Positions 33,836 through 43,298 of a DNA stretch of 49,127 nucleotides are shown piece after piece. Below the pieces are notes generated by a model. That model was not told the DNA's origin, searched no databases, and saw nothing but the letters and a program-made list of their open reading frames with translations. Origin of the DNA: Deltaproteobacteria bacterium (GTDB taxonomy: Bacteria > Desulfobacterota > JAFDED01); assembly GCA_019310535.1 (NCBI GenBank), contig JAFDED010000021.1, positions 1 to 49,127 of the forward strand. Reading direction: 5' to 3'. How positions within the stretch are numbered: the stretch's first letter is position 1; each line of letters begins with the position of its first letter. A program made the position numbers and the translations under genes.

Positions 33836-35041
33836 TTACTTCAATTGTGAAAAATCAAAAGCCTCATCAGTAAGGTACTTCTTATAGATAGAGATGTCTT
33901 TCCTCGATTTGATGGCACTTTGTATTTCTTCGCTTCCTCGTATGTCACCAAGCAGTATAGTCCCGACAATAACATTATCGTCAAAGACCAATTTTCTATA
34001 GATTTTTTTTGTCTCATCCTTTGTGACCGCAGACTCCATGATACCTTCAGCGTCAATATTACCCGCGGCAAGAAGATCAACTCCTACGACCTTAAGTGTA
34101 TTGGAAGGAACCGTTCCTTCATATTTCATCGCTTTTCCTGCCATATTGGCGCCGGCTACCTTCCCTTGCTCCAAGGATGCCGGCCAGATTCCATAATAAC
34201 GTCCTCTATGTTCAATGAGATCTCCAGCCGCATAAATATCTTCGAGTCCCGTTTTCATTGAATCATCCACCTTGACTCCTTTATCTATGGCAAGCCCTAA
34301 AGACTTTGCCAGAGTGAGCTCCGGCCGGACACCTGCAGAAATAAGGACCATGTCGGCATATAGTTCTTCACCGCCCTCAAGGCAAACAGAAAGACCACCC
34401 TTTTGTTTGACTATTTCCTGAGTCTTTGCCCCAAGATAAAAAGTAAAACCCATTTCCTCCATCTGCTTCTGCAGGATGGTTGCCCCTTCGGTATCCAGTT
34501 GCCGTGGAAGAAGCCTGGGATAAATTTCAACCACTGAGACTTCCATTCCTGCCTTTCTCAAACCGTTTCCTGCCTCAAGACCTAAAAGTCCACCTCCAAT
34601 AAGAACCAGCTTTTTGGAGATTTTAGCCCTCTCCTTGATTACATTTGCATCATCGATGGTCCGAACAGCAAACACCCCGTCTAATTGTGCCCCCTTAATG
34701 GGTGGGATAAAAGAATAACCCCCCGTTGCCAACAGGAGCTTGTCGTAGCGGAATTCCTCTCCACGTGACGCGAAGACTGTTTTTCTTGATGCATCAATCG
34801 CTGTGATCTCAGTTTCAAGGTGGAGATCAATATTGTTTTTGGTGTACCAATTATCATTGTGTGTCGTAAAACTCTTTAAAGTCCGCTCTCCTGAAAGGTA
34901 TTCCGGAAGAATAGGGGTATAATAAAAATAATATGTTTCCCTGGAAAATAGTAAAATTTTTCCCTGATTATCAATTTTCCTGATCATCTCGGCAGCGGAA
35001 TTTCCAGCTACACCGTTTCCAATAATTAGATAGGTTACCAT
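33836..35041 (-). CDS. FAD-dependent pyridine nucleotide-disulfide oxidoreductase (NirB N-terminal/rubredoxin reductase-like)
   Basis: Four hundred one residues. ATG 35041 has AGGAG 7 bases upstream; the frame further up is not used. FAD motif YLIIGNGVAGNSAAEMI (4-20), NAD motif KLVLIGGGLLGLEAGNGLR (after residue 140), ISAGVRPELTLAKSLGLA and IYAAGDLIEH. The layout lacks a redox-active CxxC, so it resembles rubredoxin or ferredoxin reductases and the FAD part of nitrite reductase. Electrons probably go to a small iron protein encoded elsewhere. Strong promoter upstream, divergent from the acyl-CoA operon. Confidence 0.87.
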   Translation of the reverse strand: MVTYLIIGNGVAGNSAAEMIRKIDNQGKILLFSRETYYFYYTPILPEYLSGERTLKSFTTHNDNWYTKNNIDLHLETEITAIDASRKTVFASRGEEFRYDKLLLATGGYSFIPPIKGAQLDGVFAVRTIDDANVIKERAKISKKLVLIGGGLLGLEAGNGLRKAGMEVSVVEIYPRLLPRQLDTEGATILQKQMEEMGFTFYLGAKTQEIVKQKGGLSVCLEGGEELYADMVLISAGVRPELTLAKSLGLAIDKGVKVDDSMKTGLEDIYAAGDLIEHRGRYYGIWPASLEQGKVAGANMAGKAMKYEGTVPSNTLKVVGVDLLAAGNIDAEGIMESAVTKDETKKIYRKLVFDDNVIVGTILLGDIRGSEEIQSAIKSRKDISIYKKYLTDEAFDFSQLK

Positions 35042-35124
35042 AACCGCTCTCCTTTTATGATTTGTTGAACTGACAGACAGGTTGCTCGTATTTGCAAGCA
35101 CCCTTTATGGAGGGCGCAATAATA

Positions 35125-35153
35125 AACTTAGTGCAGGTTTAAAAAACAGTCAA
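35125..35153 (-). promoter_or_regulatory. Promoter of the FAD oxidoreductase gene
   Basis: Minus strand: TTGACT (35153-35148), 17-base spacer, TAAGTT (35130-35125), about 85 bases before the start at 35041. Confidence 0.5.
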
Positions 35154-35180
35154 GCCTTTTAAGAAACACGAATACTAAGC

Positions 35181-35209
35181 TTGACTAAACGTGACGAACA
35201 AAGTAGATT
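35181..35209 (+). promoter_or_regulatory. Promoter of the Cys-rich protein/acyl-CoA/2-oxoacid dehydrogenase operon
   Basis: TTGACT (35181-35186), 17-base spacer, TAGATT (35204-35209). It is back-to-back with the minus-strand promoter, 28 bases apart, so a shared regulator could act on both. The leader of about 215 bases holds no other gene. Confidence 0.55.
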
Positions 35210-35426
35210 ATGAATCATCTTAAGGCATAGAGCGGAATCCGAACTCATTTCGCGCAGCAAAATGCCGATAATTCATCACCGGAAATCTTTAAGTAGTGCT
35301 ATTTTTTGGGGCAACCCAAATCCTTTCCGCCGGGATAGCGAGGGATTATTGCAAAAGAAACCACCGTTGCAGGGAAATATCAATTCGATGCTTCCAGGAA
35401 GGCAATGGAAAACGGGAGGAGTAACC

Positions 35427-35627
35427 ATGACAACAAAGATCAAAAGGGTATCGAGAAGTATTGTGTGCCCCGAAGGGAAGGAATGCACTGAACTGTTAAT
35501 CGAGTGGACCGCTGTCAAAGGTAAAAAGATGTTACGCCAGATCGACTGCAGCAACCCGATGCTCTCTAATTTCGGTACGGAGGATTGCAAGTGGACATGC
35601 TGGGACCGGCTTTCCCGAAGGGATTGA
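35427..35627 (+). CDS. Small Cys-rich protein (66 residues)
   Basis: ATG 35427 has GGAGGAG upstream. Five cysteines: C14, C20 (VCPEGKEC), C41, C54, C58 (DCKWTCWD). Lys-rich N-terminus. The spacing suggests a metal-binding or small Fe-S/zinc fold but matches no motif I know. It is the first gene of the operon, 45 bases before the 3-hydroxyacyl-CoA dehydrogenase. Function unknown. Confidence 0.65.
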   Translation: MTTKIKRVSRSIVCPEGKECTELLIEWTAVKGKKMLRQIDCSNPMLSNFGTEDCKWTCWDRLSRRD

Positions 35628-35671
35628 GAACGGAAAAGGTTGAAGCTGCGTGGCAAAATTGAGGTAAGGTG

Positions 35672-36547
35672 ATGAAAATTGATTATATAAGGAATATCGG
35701 TGTGGTCGGGGCCGGCCAAATGGGCAGCGGAATAGCCGAAGTAGCGATCCAGAGCGGCTTCCAGGTTGTCATGATGGACACTAAACCTGAATTTGTTGAG
35801 AAGGGCATGGCCCGGATCGCCGGGGATCTTGAACGGCTTGTATCAAAAAGCCGCCTGGATGAGCAGCAGAAGAAGGAGAGGATGGAAAAAATCTCCACGA
35901 CCACACTCTTGGACGAGCTGGAAGGAATGGACTTCATTATCGAGGCATCTCCGGAAAATCTCTCCATTAAGTGCGAAATATTTGGAAAGCTGGACAACCT
36001 CTGTCGGGCGGAAACCATCCTGGCCAGCAACACCTCCTCCATTTCCATAACGAAAATCGCTTCGTTCACTCAGCGCACGGATCGGGTCATCGGGATGCAC
36101 TTTTTCAATCCACCGCCGGTGATGAAGCTTATAGAGTTAATCCGCGGGCTCAACACCTCTGACGGCACCTTCGAGATCACTCGCGAGCTTTGCATAAAGA
36201 TGGGAAAGACACCCCTGTCGGCAAATGACTATCCTGGGTTTGTCTCCAGCCGCCTCATCTTCAGTCTCATGAACGAGGCTATTTATGCCCTTTACGAGGG
36301 AGTTGGGACCCCGGAAGACATCGACTCCATCATGAAGCTGGGGGCCAATCACCCCATGGGCCCGTTGGAACTGGCCGACTACGTGGGACTGGATACGGTG
36401 CTTTCGGTGATGAAGGTCCTGCAGGAAGGGCTGGGGGACCCCAAGTACCGGCCGTGTCCTCTCCTGATCAAGTACGTGGATGCGGGCTACCTGGGGCGCA
36501 AGACGGGAAGGGGATTTTATTCCTATGAGACGTCGAAAAAACAATAA
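35672..36547 (+). CDS. 3-hydroxyacyl-CoA (3-hydroxybutyryl-CoA type) dehydrogenase
   Basis: Two hundred ninety-one residues; ATG 35672 (GAGG 7 bases upstream) preferred over GTG 35669. NAD-binding [17 protein letters not shown], catalytic region [13 protein letters not shown], then [17 protein letters not shown] with the active-site His, [10 protein letters not shown] and [19 protein letters not shown]; ends with KTGRGFYSY. Oxidises (S)-3-hydroxyacyl-CoA with NAD in beta-oxidation or butyrate-type metabolism. Length equals the stand-alone bacterial Hbd/PaaH enzymes. Followed by an acyl-CoA dehydrogenase. Confidence 0.93.
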   Translation: MKIDYIRNIGVVGAGQMGSGIAEVAIQSGFQVVMMDTKPEFVEKGMARIAGDLERLVSKSRLDEQQKKERMEKISTTTLLDELEGMDFIIEASPENLSIKCEIFGKLDNLCRAETILASNTSSISITKIASFTQRTDRVIGMHFFNPPPVMKLIELIRGLNTSDGTFEITRELCIKMGKTPLSANDYPGFVSSRLIFSLMNEAIYALYEGVGTPEDIDSIMKLGANHPMGPLELADYVGLDTVLSVMKVLQEGLGDPKYRPCPLLIKYVDAGYLGRKTGRGFYSYETSKKQ

Positions 36548-36602
36548 TAGCGGCCCGTCCTCGGAGTCCGAGGCCGCATGAGGACGGCGAAAAAGTGCGC
36601 AT

Positions 36603-37802
36603 ATGATCGGTTTTGAATTAACAGAAGGACAAGTTGAGATCCAACAGAAGGCCAGAAAATTCGCCGACGACATAATACGGCCCGTTGCGGCTAAATTCGA
36701 CCGAGAGGGAACTTTCCCCATGGATGTGATGGAAAAGGCATACAAATCAGGTTACTTCACAGCCTTCATCCCCTCCCGGTACGGCGGCGCCGGGATGAGT
36801 GTCCTCGATTACTGCATCGCGTCCGAAGAGTTGGCCGCCGCGTGCATGGGAGTGTACCTCTCCATTTTTGTCAGCAATTTGGCACTGCATCCCATAGTTG
36901 AGTTCGGGACCGAGCATCAGAAAGAAAGCTTCCTCATCCCCTTTTGCCGTGATTTCAGCATCGCTTCGTATTGCCTGAGCGAGCGTGCAGTGGGTTCAGA
37001 TCCCGCCTCCATGGAGGCCGCAGCACGCCTGGAAAACGATCACTATGTGCTCAACGGGACCAAGATGTGGATCACCAACGGCAGTTACGCCCGATTGTTT
37101 CTGGTCTTCGCGCAGACGGACCGGGCCAAAAAACACCGAGGGATCGTAGCGCTCATCGTCCCTGGTGACCTGGAAGGGATCAGGAGGGGGGCACCCATAG
37201 ATAAATTGGGGCAGCGAGCCTCCAACACCACGGCCATTAAGTTCGACAATGTAAAGGTCCCTGCAGAGAACTTGCTTGGAGGCATAGGAGAGGGGTTTAG
37301 GAAGGCCATGGCTGCGCTTGATGTGACCCGCCCCCTCATCGCCATCGGCGCGGTGGGACTTGCCCGATCGGCCATGGAGTACGCAGTTGCCTACGCACAG
37401 AAGAGGGTACAGTTTGGAGTTCCCATCGCCAAGCACCAGGCGATCCAATTTATGTTGGCCGACATGGCCACTGAGATCGATGCAGCCAGGTTACTGGTTT
37501 GGCGGGCCGCATGGATGGCTGACCAGGGACAAAAAAACACAAAAGCTGCTGCGATCGCTAAGGCCTTCGCCGCGGATATGGCCATGCGGGTCGCTACGGA
37601 TGCTATTCAGGTTTACGGCGGGATGGGTTACACCACATGGCACCCCGTGGAAAAATTGCTGCGCGACGCAAAAGTCCTCCAGATCTACGAGGGCACATCT
37701 CAAATCATGCGCATGATCATCGCCAGAAACCTGTTGAAGGAGCTTCCTCTCAAACCGGAATCGTTGTCTCCTGGAACAGGCAAAGGGATTGGAGATACAT
37801 AA
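36603..37802 (+). CDS. Acyl-CoA dehydrogenase
   Basis: Three hundred ninety-nine residues, the standard length. N-terminal helical domain; flavin/substrate motif YCLSERAVGSDPASMEAAAR and MWITNGSYARLF in the middle; C-terminal YGGMGYTTWHPVEKLLRDAK and QIYEGTSQIMR with catalytic base E363. Oxidises a short- or branched-chain acyl-CoA using FAD and passes electrons to an electron-transfer flavoprotein, not encoded here. The stop overlaps the next start (TAATG), so it is coupled to the 2-oxoacid dehydrogenase genes, pointing to a branched-chain acyl-CoA substrate. Confidence 0.93.
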   Translation: MIGFELTEGQVEIQQKARKFADDIIRPVAAKFDREGTFPMDVMEKAYKSGYFTAFIPSRYGGAGMSVLDYCIASEELAAACMGVYLSIFVSNLALHPIVEFGTEHQKESFLIPFCRDFSIASYCLSERAVGSDPASMEAAARLENDHYVLNGTKMWITNGSYARLFLVFAQTDRAKKHRGIVALIVPGDLEGIRRGAPIDKLGQRASNTTAIKFDNVKVPAENLLGGIGEGFRKAMAALDVTRPLIAIGAVGLARSAMEYAVAYAQKRVQFGVPIAKHQAIQFMLADMATEIDAARLLVWRAAWMADQGQKNTKAAAIAKAFAADMAMRVATDAIQVYGGMGYTTWHPVEKLLRDAKVLQIYEGTSQIMRMIIARNLLKELPLKPESLSPGTGKGIGDT

Positions 37803-38884
37803 TGAACGATGAAAATACCGGTGCTCAACAAATCAAGATGCGCAGGATACTGGACAAGGATGGACGCAGCGACAAGACGCTCATGCCCGATCTGACGGAA
37901 AATCAGATTCGTGAGATCTACCGCTGGATGCTCCTTGCCCGGATGGCCGACCAACGCGCCGTCATCCTGAACAGACAGGGTCGCCTGGGTACATATGCAC
38001 CGCTTTTGGGGCAGGAAGCCAGCCAAATCGGAAGTGCCTATGCTTTGAAGCCGGAAGACTGGGTTGTCCCTTCGTACCGGGAGACGGGCGTTTTCCTTCT
38101 AAAAAATGTGCCTCTGAAAAACATATACCTGTATTGGATGGGCAACGAAATGGGCAGTCAATTCCCCGAGGGAATCCGCATTACACCTGTCTCCATCCCT
38201 GTGGGGACTCAAACGCTGCACGCGGTGGGAATAGCTTGGGCAGCCAAGTTGCGTGGGGAGAGAATAGTGAGTGCGGCCTATTTCGGCGATGGGGCCACCT
38301 CCACGGGGGATTTTCACGAGGCCATGAATTTTGCGGGAGTTCTGCAGACGCCGACTATTTTCTTTTGTCAGAATAACCAATACGCCATATCCACCGTCCG
38401 GAAAAGACAGAGCGCAGCGGCCACGTTGGCGCAGAAGGCGCTGGCTTACGGGTTCAGAGGGATACAGGTCGATGGGAATGATGTCTTCGCCGTGTACTCA
38501 GCTACCAAGGAGGCCAGGGAGAGTGCTGTTGCGGGGGAAGGTCCCGTAATGATCGAGGCCGTCACCTACCGGATGGGTCCACATACCACTGTGGACGACC
38601 CGGGCAAATACCGCGATGATCAGGAGACGGAAAACTGGAGGCCTCTGGATCCCATTCTGCGCTTGAAACGATACATGGAAAACAACGGCCTGTGGAACCA
38701 GCAGATAGAGAATCGACTGGCCGGGGAACTGGAAGAAGTGGTGGACAAGGCCGTCAGGGATGCCGAGTCTGTTCGCGACCCGCGTCCGGAAGAGATGTTC
38801 CAGTTCACTTACGAGCAGATGCCGCCCAACCTTCGCGAGCAATTGCATGAACTCAAGCAGTTCCTGGAACAGAAAGAAGGATAG
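37802..38884 (+). CDS. 2-oxoacid dehydrogenase E1 component, alpha subunit
   Basis: Three hundred sixty residues from ATG 37802, which overlaps the previous stop. Thiamine diphosphate motif FGDGATSTGDFHEAMNFAGV (161-180) closing with QNN at 190-192; phosphorylation-loop region YRMGPHTTVDDPGKYR. With the beta subunit it decarboxylates a 2-oxoacid. Sequence flavour (LYRWML, GPHTTxDDP) fits either pyruvate/acetoin or branched-chain oxoacid dehydrogenases. The acyl-CoA dehydrogenase upstream favours branched-chain oxoacids, an inference. Confidence 0.9.
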   Translation: MNDENTGAQQIKMRRILDKDGRSDKTLMPDLTENQIREIYRWMLLARMADQRAVILNRQGRLGTYAPLLGQEASQIGSAYALKPEDWVVPSYRETGVFLLKNVPLKNIYLYWMGNEMGSQFPEGIRITPVSIPVGTQTLHAVGIAWAAKLRGERIVSAAYFGDGATSTGDFHEAMNFAGVLQTPTIFFCQNNQYAISTVRKRQSAAATLAQKALAYGFRGIQVDGNDVFAVYSATKEARESAVAGEGPVMIEAVTYRMGPHTTVDDPGKYRDDQETENWRPLDPILRLKRYMENNGLWNQQIENRLAGELEEVVDKAVRDAESVRDPRPEEMFQFTYEQMPPNLREQLHELKQFLEQKEG

Positions 38885-38886
38885 CC

Positions 38887-39864
38887 ATGCCGAAATGCAA
38901 TCTGGTGGAAGCCATCAATCTGGGGTTGAAGGAAGAAATGGAAAAAGATCCTGCCGTCATGATCCTCGGAGAGGACGTAGGGAGGGAGGGCGGAGTTTTC
39001 CGAGTGACCGATGGCCTTCAAGCGATTTACGGGCCCGACAGGGTCGTCGACACGCCGCTTGCGGAATCGGGCATCGTGGGCACGGCGTTTGGGTTGGCCC
39101 TCAACGGTATGCGACCCATAGCAGAGATTCAATTCGAGGGATTCCTCCCTCCGACCCTGGACCAGATCATCTCTCACGTTTCGCGGATCCGGACCCGCTC
39201 CAGGGGCCGCCACAGTTGCCCCATGGTGATCCGCTCCCCCTATGGCGGCGGCATCCGCGCCCCTGAACATCATTCCGATGCCAACGAGGCCCTCTTTGCA
39301 CATATCCCCGGCATCAAGGTTGTTATCCCTTCCAACCCGTATGATGCCAAGGGGCTCATTATTTCGGCAATACGAGACCCCGATCCTGTTTTGTTTCTGG
39401 AGCCAAAGCGGATCTACCGCGCCGTCAGGCAGGAGATCCCTGACGGCGAGTACACAGTTCCCACCGGGGAGGCTGCTGTCGTACAGGAAGGTGATAGCCT
39501 CACGGTCATTTGTTGGGGGGCCATGGTGCGGGAAGTCCTGCGGGCGGCTGAGGCAGCCGCCGCGGAGGGTATCAACGCGGAGGTCATCGATCTGCGGACT
39601 ATATCACCCATGGACGACGAGACAATCATGGATTCGGTGCGGAAGACCGGCCGGGTGGTGGTGGTGCACGAGGCCCCGAAAACATGCGGGGTGGGGGCGG
39701 AAATCATCGCCCGCATAAACGAAAAGGCCTTTTATCACCTGGAGGGGCCGATGATTCGGGTCACGGGATTCGACACCGTCATGCCCTTGCCCAAATTGGA
39801 GAACATCTACCTTCCCGATCAAGAAAGGATTTTGCGGGCCATGAGACAAGTCGTGGAGGCTTGA
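38887..39864 (+). CDS. 2-oxoacid dehydrogenase E1 component, beta subunit
   Basis: Three hundred twenty-five residues, start ATG 38887, two bases after the alpha stop, AAGGA upstream. Beta-subunit motifs: MILGEDVGREGGVFRVTDGL, TPLAESGIVGTAFGLALNG, RSPYGGGIRAPEHHS, PSNPYDAKGLI and LEPKRIYR, with VVVHEAPKTCGVGAEI near the end. Forms the alpha2beta2 thiamine diphosphate enzyme with the preceding gene. Confidence 0.93.
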   Translation: MPKCNLVEAINLGLKEEMEKDPAVMILGEDVGREGGVFRVTDGLQAIYGPDRVVDTPLAESGIVGTAFGLALNGMRPIAEIQFEGFLPPTLDQIISHVSRIRTRSRGRHSCPMVIRSPYGGGIRAPEHHSDANEALFAHIPGIKVVIPSNPYDAKGLIISAIRDPDPVLFLEPKRIYRAVRQEIPDGEYTVPTGEAAVVQEGDSLTVICWGAMVREVLRAAEAAAAEGINAEVIDLRTISPMDDETIMDSVRKTGRVVVVHEAPKTCGVGAEIIARINEKAFYHLEGPMIRVTGFDTVMPLPKLENIYLPDQERILRAMRQVVEA

Positions 39865-39873
39865 GGAGGACTG

Positions 39874-41115
39874 ATGCCATTCGAGTTTAAGCTTCCGGAC
39901 CTTGGTGAAGGGCTGACTGAAGCGGAAATTGTAAAATGGCTGGTGAAGGAAAGGGATCTGGTTACTCGAGATCAGCCCGTAGTTCTCGTGGAAACTGACA
40001 AGGCCCAAGTAGAAATACCTTCTCCCCGCGCAGGGACTGTCCACCAGATCCTTGCGGCCGAGGGAGAAATAGTAAAAGTTGGGCAGGTTCTTTTCTTAAT
40101 CCTGGAGGAAGGAGAGACCGCCGTCGTGGAACAGCGGAGGCCGTCGGTGGGCGTTGTCGGACAACTGGAGGAAGCACCCGAAGAAGAGGAAAAAAAGGTA
40201 ATCCCTGCGCCTCCGGTACGGCGGGGTAAGCCCCTGGCCACACCGGTGGCAAGAAAAATGGCCAAGGACCTGGGTGTGGATCTGTCGAGGTTGATGGGCA
40301 CGGGCCCTGAAGGACGTATAACCAAAGAGGATGTCAGACGGGCCTCGGAGACAAAGCCACCTGTCAGTGAGGAGAGGGCGGCCCCGGCCGCGGCAAGGAA
40401 CCGCGACGCTTTCGGCCCGGTGGAGAGGGTGCCCCTTCGGGGTTTGCGGCGGACCACTGCGCTGGCCATGGCCAAATCAAAGTCCACCGCCGCTCACGCC
40501 ACCGCCATGGACGAGGCCGATGTCACATTGCTGGCGAATATCCGGAAAAAGGAAAAACAAAAGCTGCAAGAAATGGGAGTTCACCTGACTTTCACCCCGT
40601 TTGTGATCAAAGCCGTGGTGATCGCTTTAGAAGAACATCCTTACCTCAACGCCTCTTTTAATGAAGAGGCGGGGGAGATCATCCTGAAGAGATATTACAA
40701 CATTGGTATCGCAACCGACACTCAAGATGGGCTTATGGTGCCGGTGATTCATAATGCAGGGGCAAAGAGCATTATTGACCTTGCCGGAGAAATCCAGCGG
40801 CTCTCGGAGAAGTCCAGAAGTCGGAGCGTCGATGTGGCAGAGTTGAAGGGGGGCACTTTCAGCATTACCAATTACGGCTCCATCGGCGGACTGTTCGGCG
40901 TCCCCATCATCAACCACCCGGAAGTGGCCATTCTGGGGATGGGCCGGATCCAGGAAAAACCCATTGTGGTGGACGGGAAGATCGAGATTCGCAAGATTTT
41001 GCCGCTTTCTCTGAGCTTTGATCACCGCGTGGTGGACGGTGCTGAGACGGCCCGTTTTCTCAACACGGTCATTGATCATCTGGAAAATCCCAACCTCATC
41101 CTGCTGGACGTCTGA
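39874..41115 (+). CDS. 2-oxoacid dehydrogenase E2, dihydrolipoamide acyltransferase
   Basis: Four hundred thirteen residues, ATG 39874 after AGGAGG. One lipoyl domain (1-80) with the lipoylated Lys K43 in ETDKAQVEIPSP; acidic linker (95-110); E1/E3-binding domain at about 119-155 (ATPVARKMAKDLGVDLSRL, GTGPEGRITKEDV); a second linker; catalytic domain from about 185 ending with LSFDHRVVDGAETARF, where H384 is the active site. Transfers the acyl group to CoA. The E3 lipoamide dehydrogenase is absent from this operon and must be supplied elsewhere. Confidence 0.93.
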   Translation: MPFEFKLPDLGEGLTEAEIVKWLVKERDLVTRDQPVVLVETDKAQVEIPSPRAGTVHQILAAEGEIVKVGQVLFLILEEGETAVVEQRRPSVGVVGQLEEAPEEEEKKVIPAPPVRRGKPLATPVARKMAKDLGVDLSRLMGTGPEGRITKEDVRRASETKPPVSEERAAPAAARNRDAFGPVERVPLRGLRRTTALAMAKSKSTAAHATAMDEADVTLLANIRKKEKQKLQEMGVHLTFTPFVIKAVVIALEEHPYLNASFNEEAGEIILKRYYNIGIATDTQDGLMVPVIHNAGAKSIIDLAGEIQRLSEKSRSRSVDVAELKGGTFSITNYGSIGGLFGVPIINHPEVAILGMGRIQEKPIVVDGKIEIRKILPLSLSFDHRVVDGAETARFLNTVIDHLENPNLILLDV

Positions 41116-41228
41116 TGCCCGTAGATGTCGCCTGTACCGGTTATGGGCCGATTATGTGATCAACCACAGGGTAGGATCCAGGATCGCCCGCCTGTCCTTG
41201 ATGCCGGGGATTAATATCTTCGCTTCTT

Positions 41229-42002
41229 CTACGCCTCGGTGCATGCAGGACACACGGCCATGCATTTGAAACACGTGTATTGAAATCCGATAAATTGGGC
41301 CTGGTAGAGACTGAGCAAGATGGGGTCGCTAAGCAGGGCTTTCTGCTCTTCATGCGGGATTCCGATAAACTGCCGTAAATACCGTATTGCTCCCCCGATG
41401 CCATAGGGCTGGGATGCCCTCAGACATTTCATGACATCGGTCTTACCCTCCTCATCCAGAGCCTTAGCCTGACAGGCCTCAACGCAAAGGCCGCATTGGT
41501 TACAGAGGTTCCCCGGAACAGATGGATCCGAACGGAGGGGCAGTTCCGTCAGAATGGTTGTGAAGATGATACGGGTTCCGAACTGAGGGTGTATGACCAG
41601 GTTATGACGACCAAAGACTCCAAGGCCTGCAGCCACAGCAGCATGCCGAATGGAGACATCCCCTACAAGCCCCATGACCTCAGGCCCCATGTCCAGTGGA
41701 TAGGACAAGGGAACAGGTGCTGCTTTAGCCTTGAAATGCTTCTCTATGTGCCTGGCCATGAGATAGTTGTTCTTCCTGGAGAGATTCATCCCTCCCATAC
41801 GGGAAGCCATGCTGATCCGTGCGTTCTCGCTCTCCACAGCGCCATTGATCTCCCTATAGCCAAGTACGATGATCGATTTCACATTAGGTAAAATGCTTCT
41901 GGGGTCTGGCGATTTCTCGGATCGGTAATCCTCTATGGCAGCAAACCCCATCGCGTCCGCCCCCAACTCATAACCGAATTCTCTGATCTGTTCTTTATCC
42001 AT
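41229..42002 (-). CDS. QueG-like 4Fe-4S double-cluster protein
   Basis: Two hundred fifty-seven residues from ATG 42002 (a longer frame begins at 42029). N-terminal half resembles the epoxyqueuosine reductase/reductive dehalogenase fold (SIIVLGYREI, AAVAAGLGVFGRHNLVIHPQ, GTRIIFTTI). Cluster ligands CNQCGLCVEAC (C167, C170, C173, C177) and a second set with C193, C244, C247 and C251 at the extreme C-terminus (YTCFKCMAVCPACTEA). It is shorter than QueG (about 350-380 residues), lacking the C-terminal HEAT-like region, so it is probably a paralogue with another electron-transfer role. Convergent with the E2 gene. Confidence 0.8.
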   Translation of the reverse strand: MDKEQIREFGYELGADAMGFAAIEDYRSEKSPDPRSILPNVKSIIVLGYREINGAVESENARISMASRMGGMNLSRKNNYLMARHIEKHFKAKAAPVPLSYPLDMGPEVMGLVGDVSIRHAAVAAGLGVFGRHNLVIHPQFGTRIIFTTILTELPLRSDPSVPGNLCNQCGLCVEACQAKALDEEGKTDVMKCLRASQPYGIGGAIRYLRQFIGIPHEEQKALLSDPILLSLYQAQFIGFQYTCFKCMAVCPACTEA

Positions 42003-42590
42003 TTTACCGCCCAGATATCTCCTGTTCACAATATTCAGTGCAAGAAATTATCTGTCCTTGAAGGCCTCGAAACAGGCGCTTTGAAAGGATTTTTTCCCTC
42101 AGAGCCAAAACACTGTATCATAGCTTCACAGACTTGCAAAGGTAGTAAATAGCATGTGCAAGGGATTAAAATTCAAAGCATTGTGATAATTAAGTGAATT
42201 ATCGGAGAAAATCCTGAGTAAATAGGTTTTGTTGCTGAAATGAGAGATTGGAAAACCGAGGCAAAAAAATCTATCCAGCGGGTTGCGATGTGGAAAGATG
42301 CCGCTTTTCATCGATATAGGAGTGGGGGCCATGACGAATGCGCCATCTGCCCTCTGAATCGCTTTGAGATCATCTTGACTTATAACAATATCCTGCTACT
42401 ATTTGCTGTAAAAGAAGCACGTTCGCCGAAGCAGCCCGGCTCTTGCGCATAAGTGGTACCAACAACCGCATGTTGAACAAAAAGACATGCCTGTGGCCGG
42501 CATTCGGGCACACCAACTCACGAGCAGAGGCGTATGATGACGTACCTCTTCTATATATATGGAGACCTAATGCCGACAAGGAGGTAACAA
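42003..42590. other. Intergenic region upstream of the corrinoid genes
   Basis: Contains an inverted repeat GATAATT/AATTATC (42185-42191 and 42197-42203, five-base loop) and a weak promoter TTGACT (42375-42380) with TACTAT (42397-42402). No gene or known cobalamin riboswitch pattern was recognised. Confidence 0.4.
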
Positions 42591-43250
42591 ATGGCCACAG
42601 AAGAGAGAACCGGGGAATTACTGAAGCAAATACACGATGCGGTGGTTGCTTATGATGGGGAGACCTGCGCGCAATTGTGCAAAGCTGTTTTAGAAGAGGG
42701 CATAGATCCCTACCAGGCTGTTATAAAAGGCCTGGCGGCCGGTATGGACACAGTGGGAGGGCTTTACGAGAAAAAAGAGTACTTTGTTCCGGAACTTCTG
42801 CTCTGTTCAGATGCACTGTACGCCGGGATGGACATTCTGCGTCCGCACGTCAAAATGGGACAGGATACAAGAGCAGTTGGGAAAATACTCATGGGGGTTA
42901 TTGAAGGCGATATTCACGACATCGGGAAGAACCTGGTAAAAGCGATGTTCGAGGCGGCAGGGTGGGAAATTTATGACCTGGATAAAGATGTGAAGCTCCA
43001 GCGGTTCGTCGAAGAGCAACAGAGGACAAATGCAGAAGTCGTCGCGATATCCGCCCTGATGACCACAAGCATGTTAGCTATGCCGAAGGTCATCGAAATG
43101 CTAAAAGCTCAAAACCCCGATGTCATTATTATGGTGGGTGGAGCCCCGTTGACGCAAGAAATAGCTCAAAAATACGGCGCCGACGGGTATGCTCCCGATG
43201 CGGTAAGCGCAGTTCACGAAGCTAACAGGCTCCTTGCAAAGGCGATCTAG
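42591..43250 (+). CDS. Corrinoid (B12-binding) methyl-carrier protein, MtaC/MtbC-like
   Basis: Two hundred nineteen residues, the usual size; ATG 42591 has AAGGAGG upstream. N-terminal helical cap (1-90) with the LYEKKEYFVPELLLCSDAL segment, then the B12-binding domain: GVIEGDIHDIGKNL with the cobalt ligand H109 (DxHxxG), VVAISALMTTSMLAM and VMVGGAPLTQEIAQKYGADG. It carries a methyl group on cobalt between two methyltransferases. The partner 49 bases downstream is a UroD-family methyltransferase. Confidence 0.93.
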   Translation: MATEERTGELLKQIHDAVVAYDGETCAQLCKAVLEEGIDPYQAVIKGLAAGMDTVGGLYEKKEYFVPELLLCSDALYAGMDILRPHVKMGQDTRAVGKILMGVIEGDIHDIGKNLVKAMFEAAGWEIYDLDKDVKLQRFVEEQQRTNAEVVAISALMTTSMLAMPKVIEMLKAQNPDVIIMVGGAPLTQEIAQKYGADGYAPDAVSAVHEANRLLAKAI

Positions 43251-43298
43251 CCGACACAATGGAGCAAACTCGTCACCAAGAACGTGAGGGATACAAAC

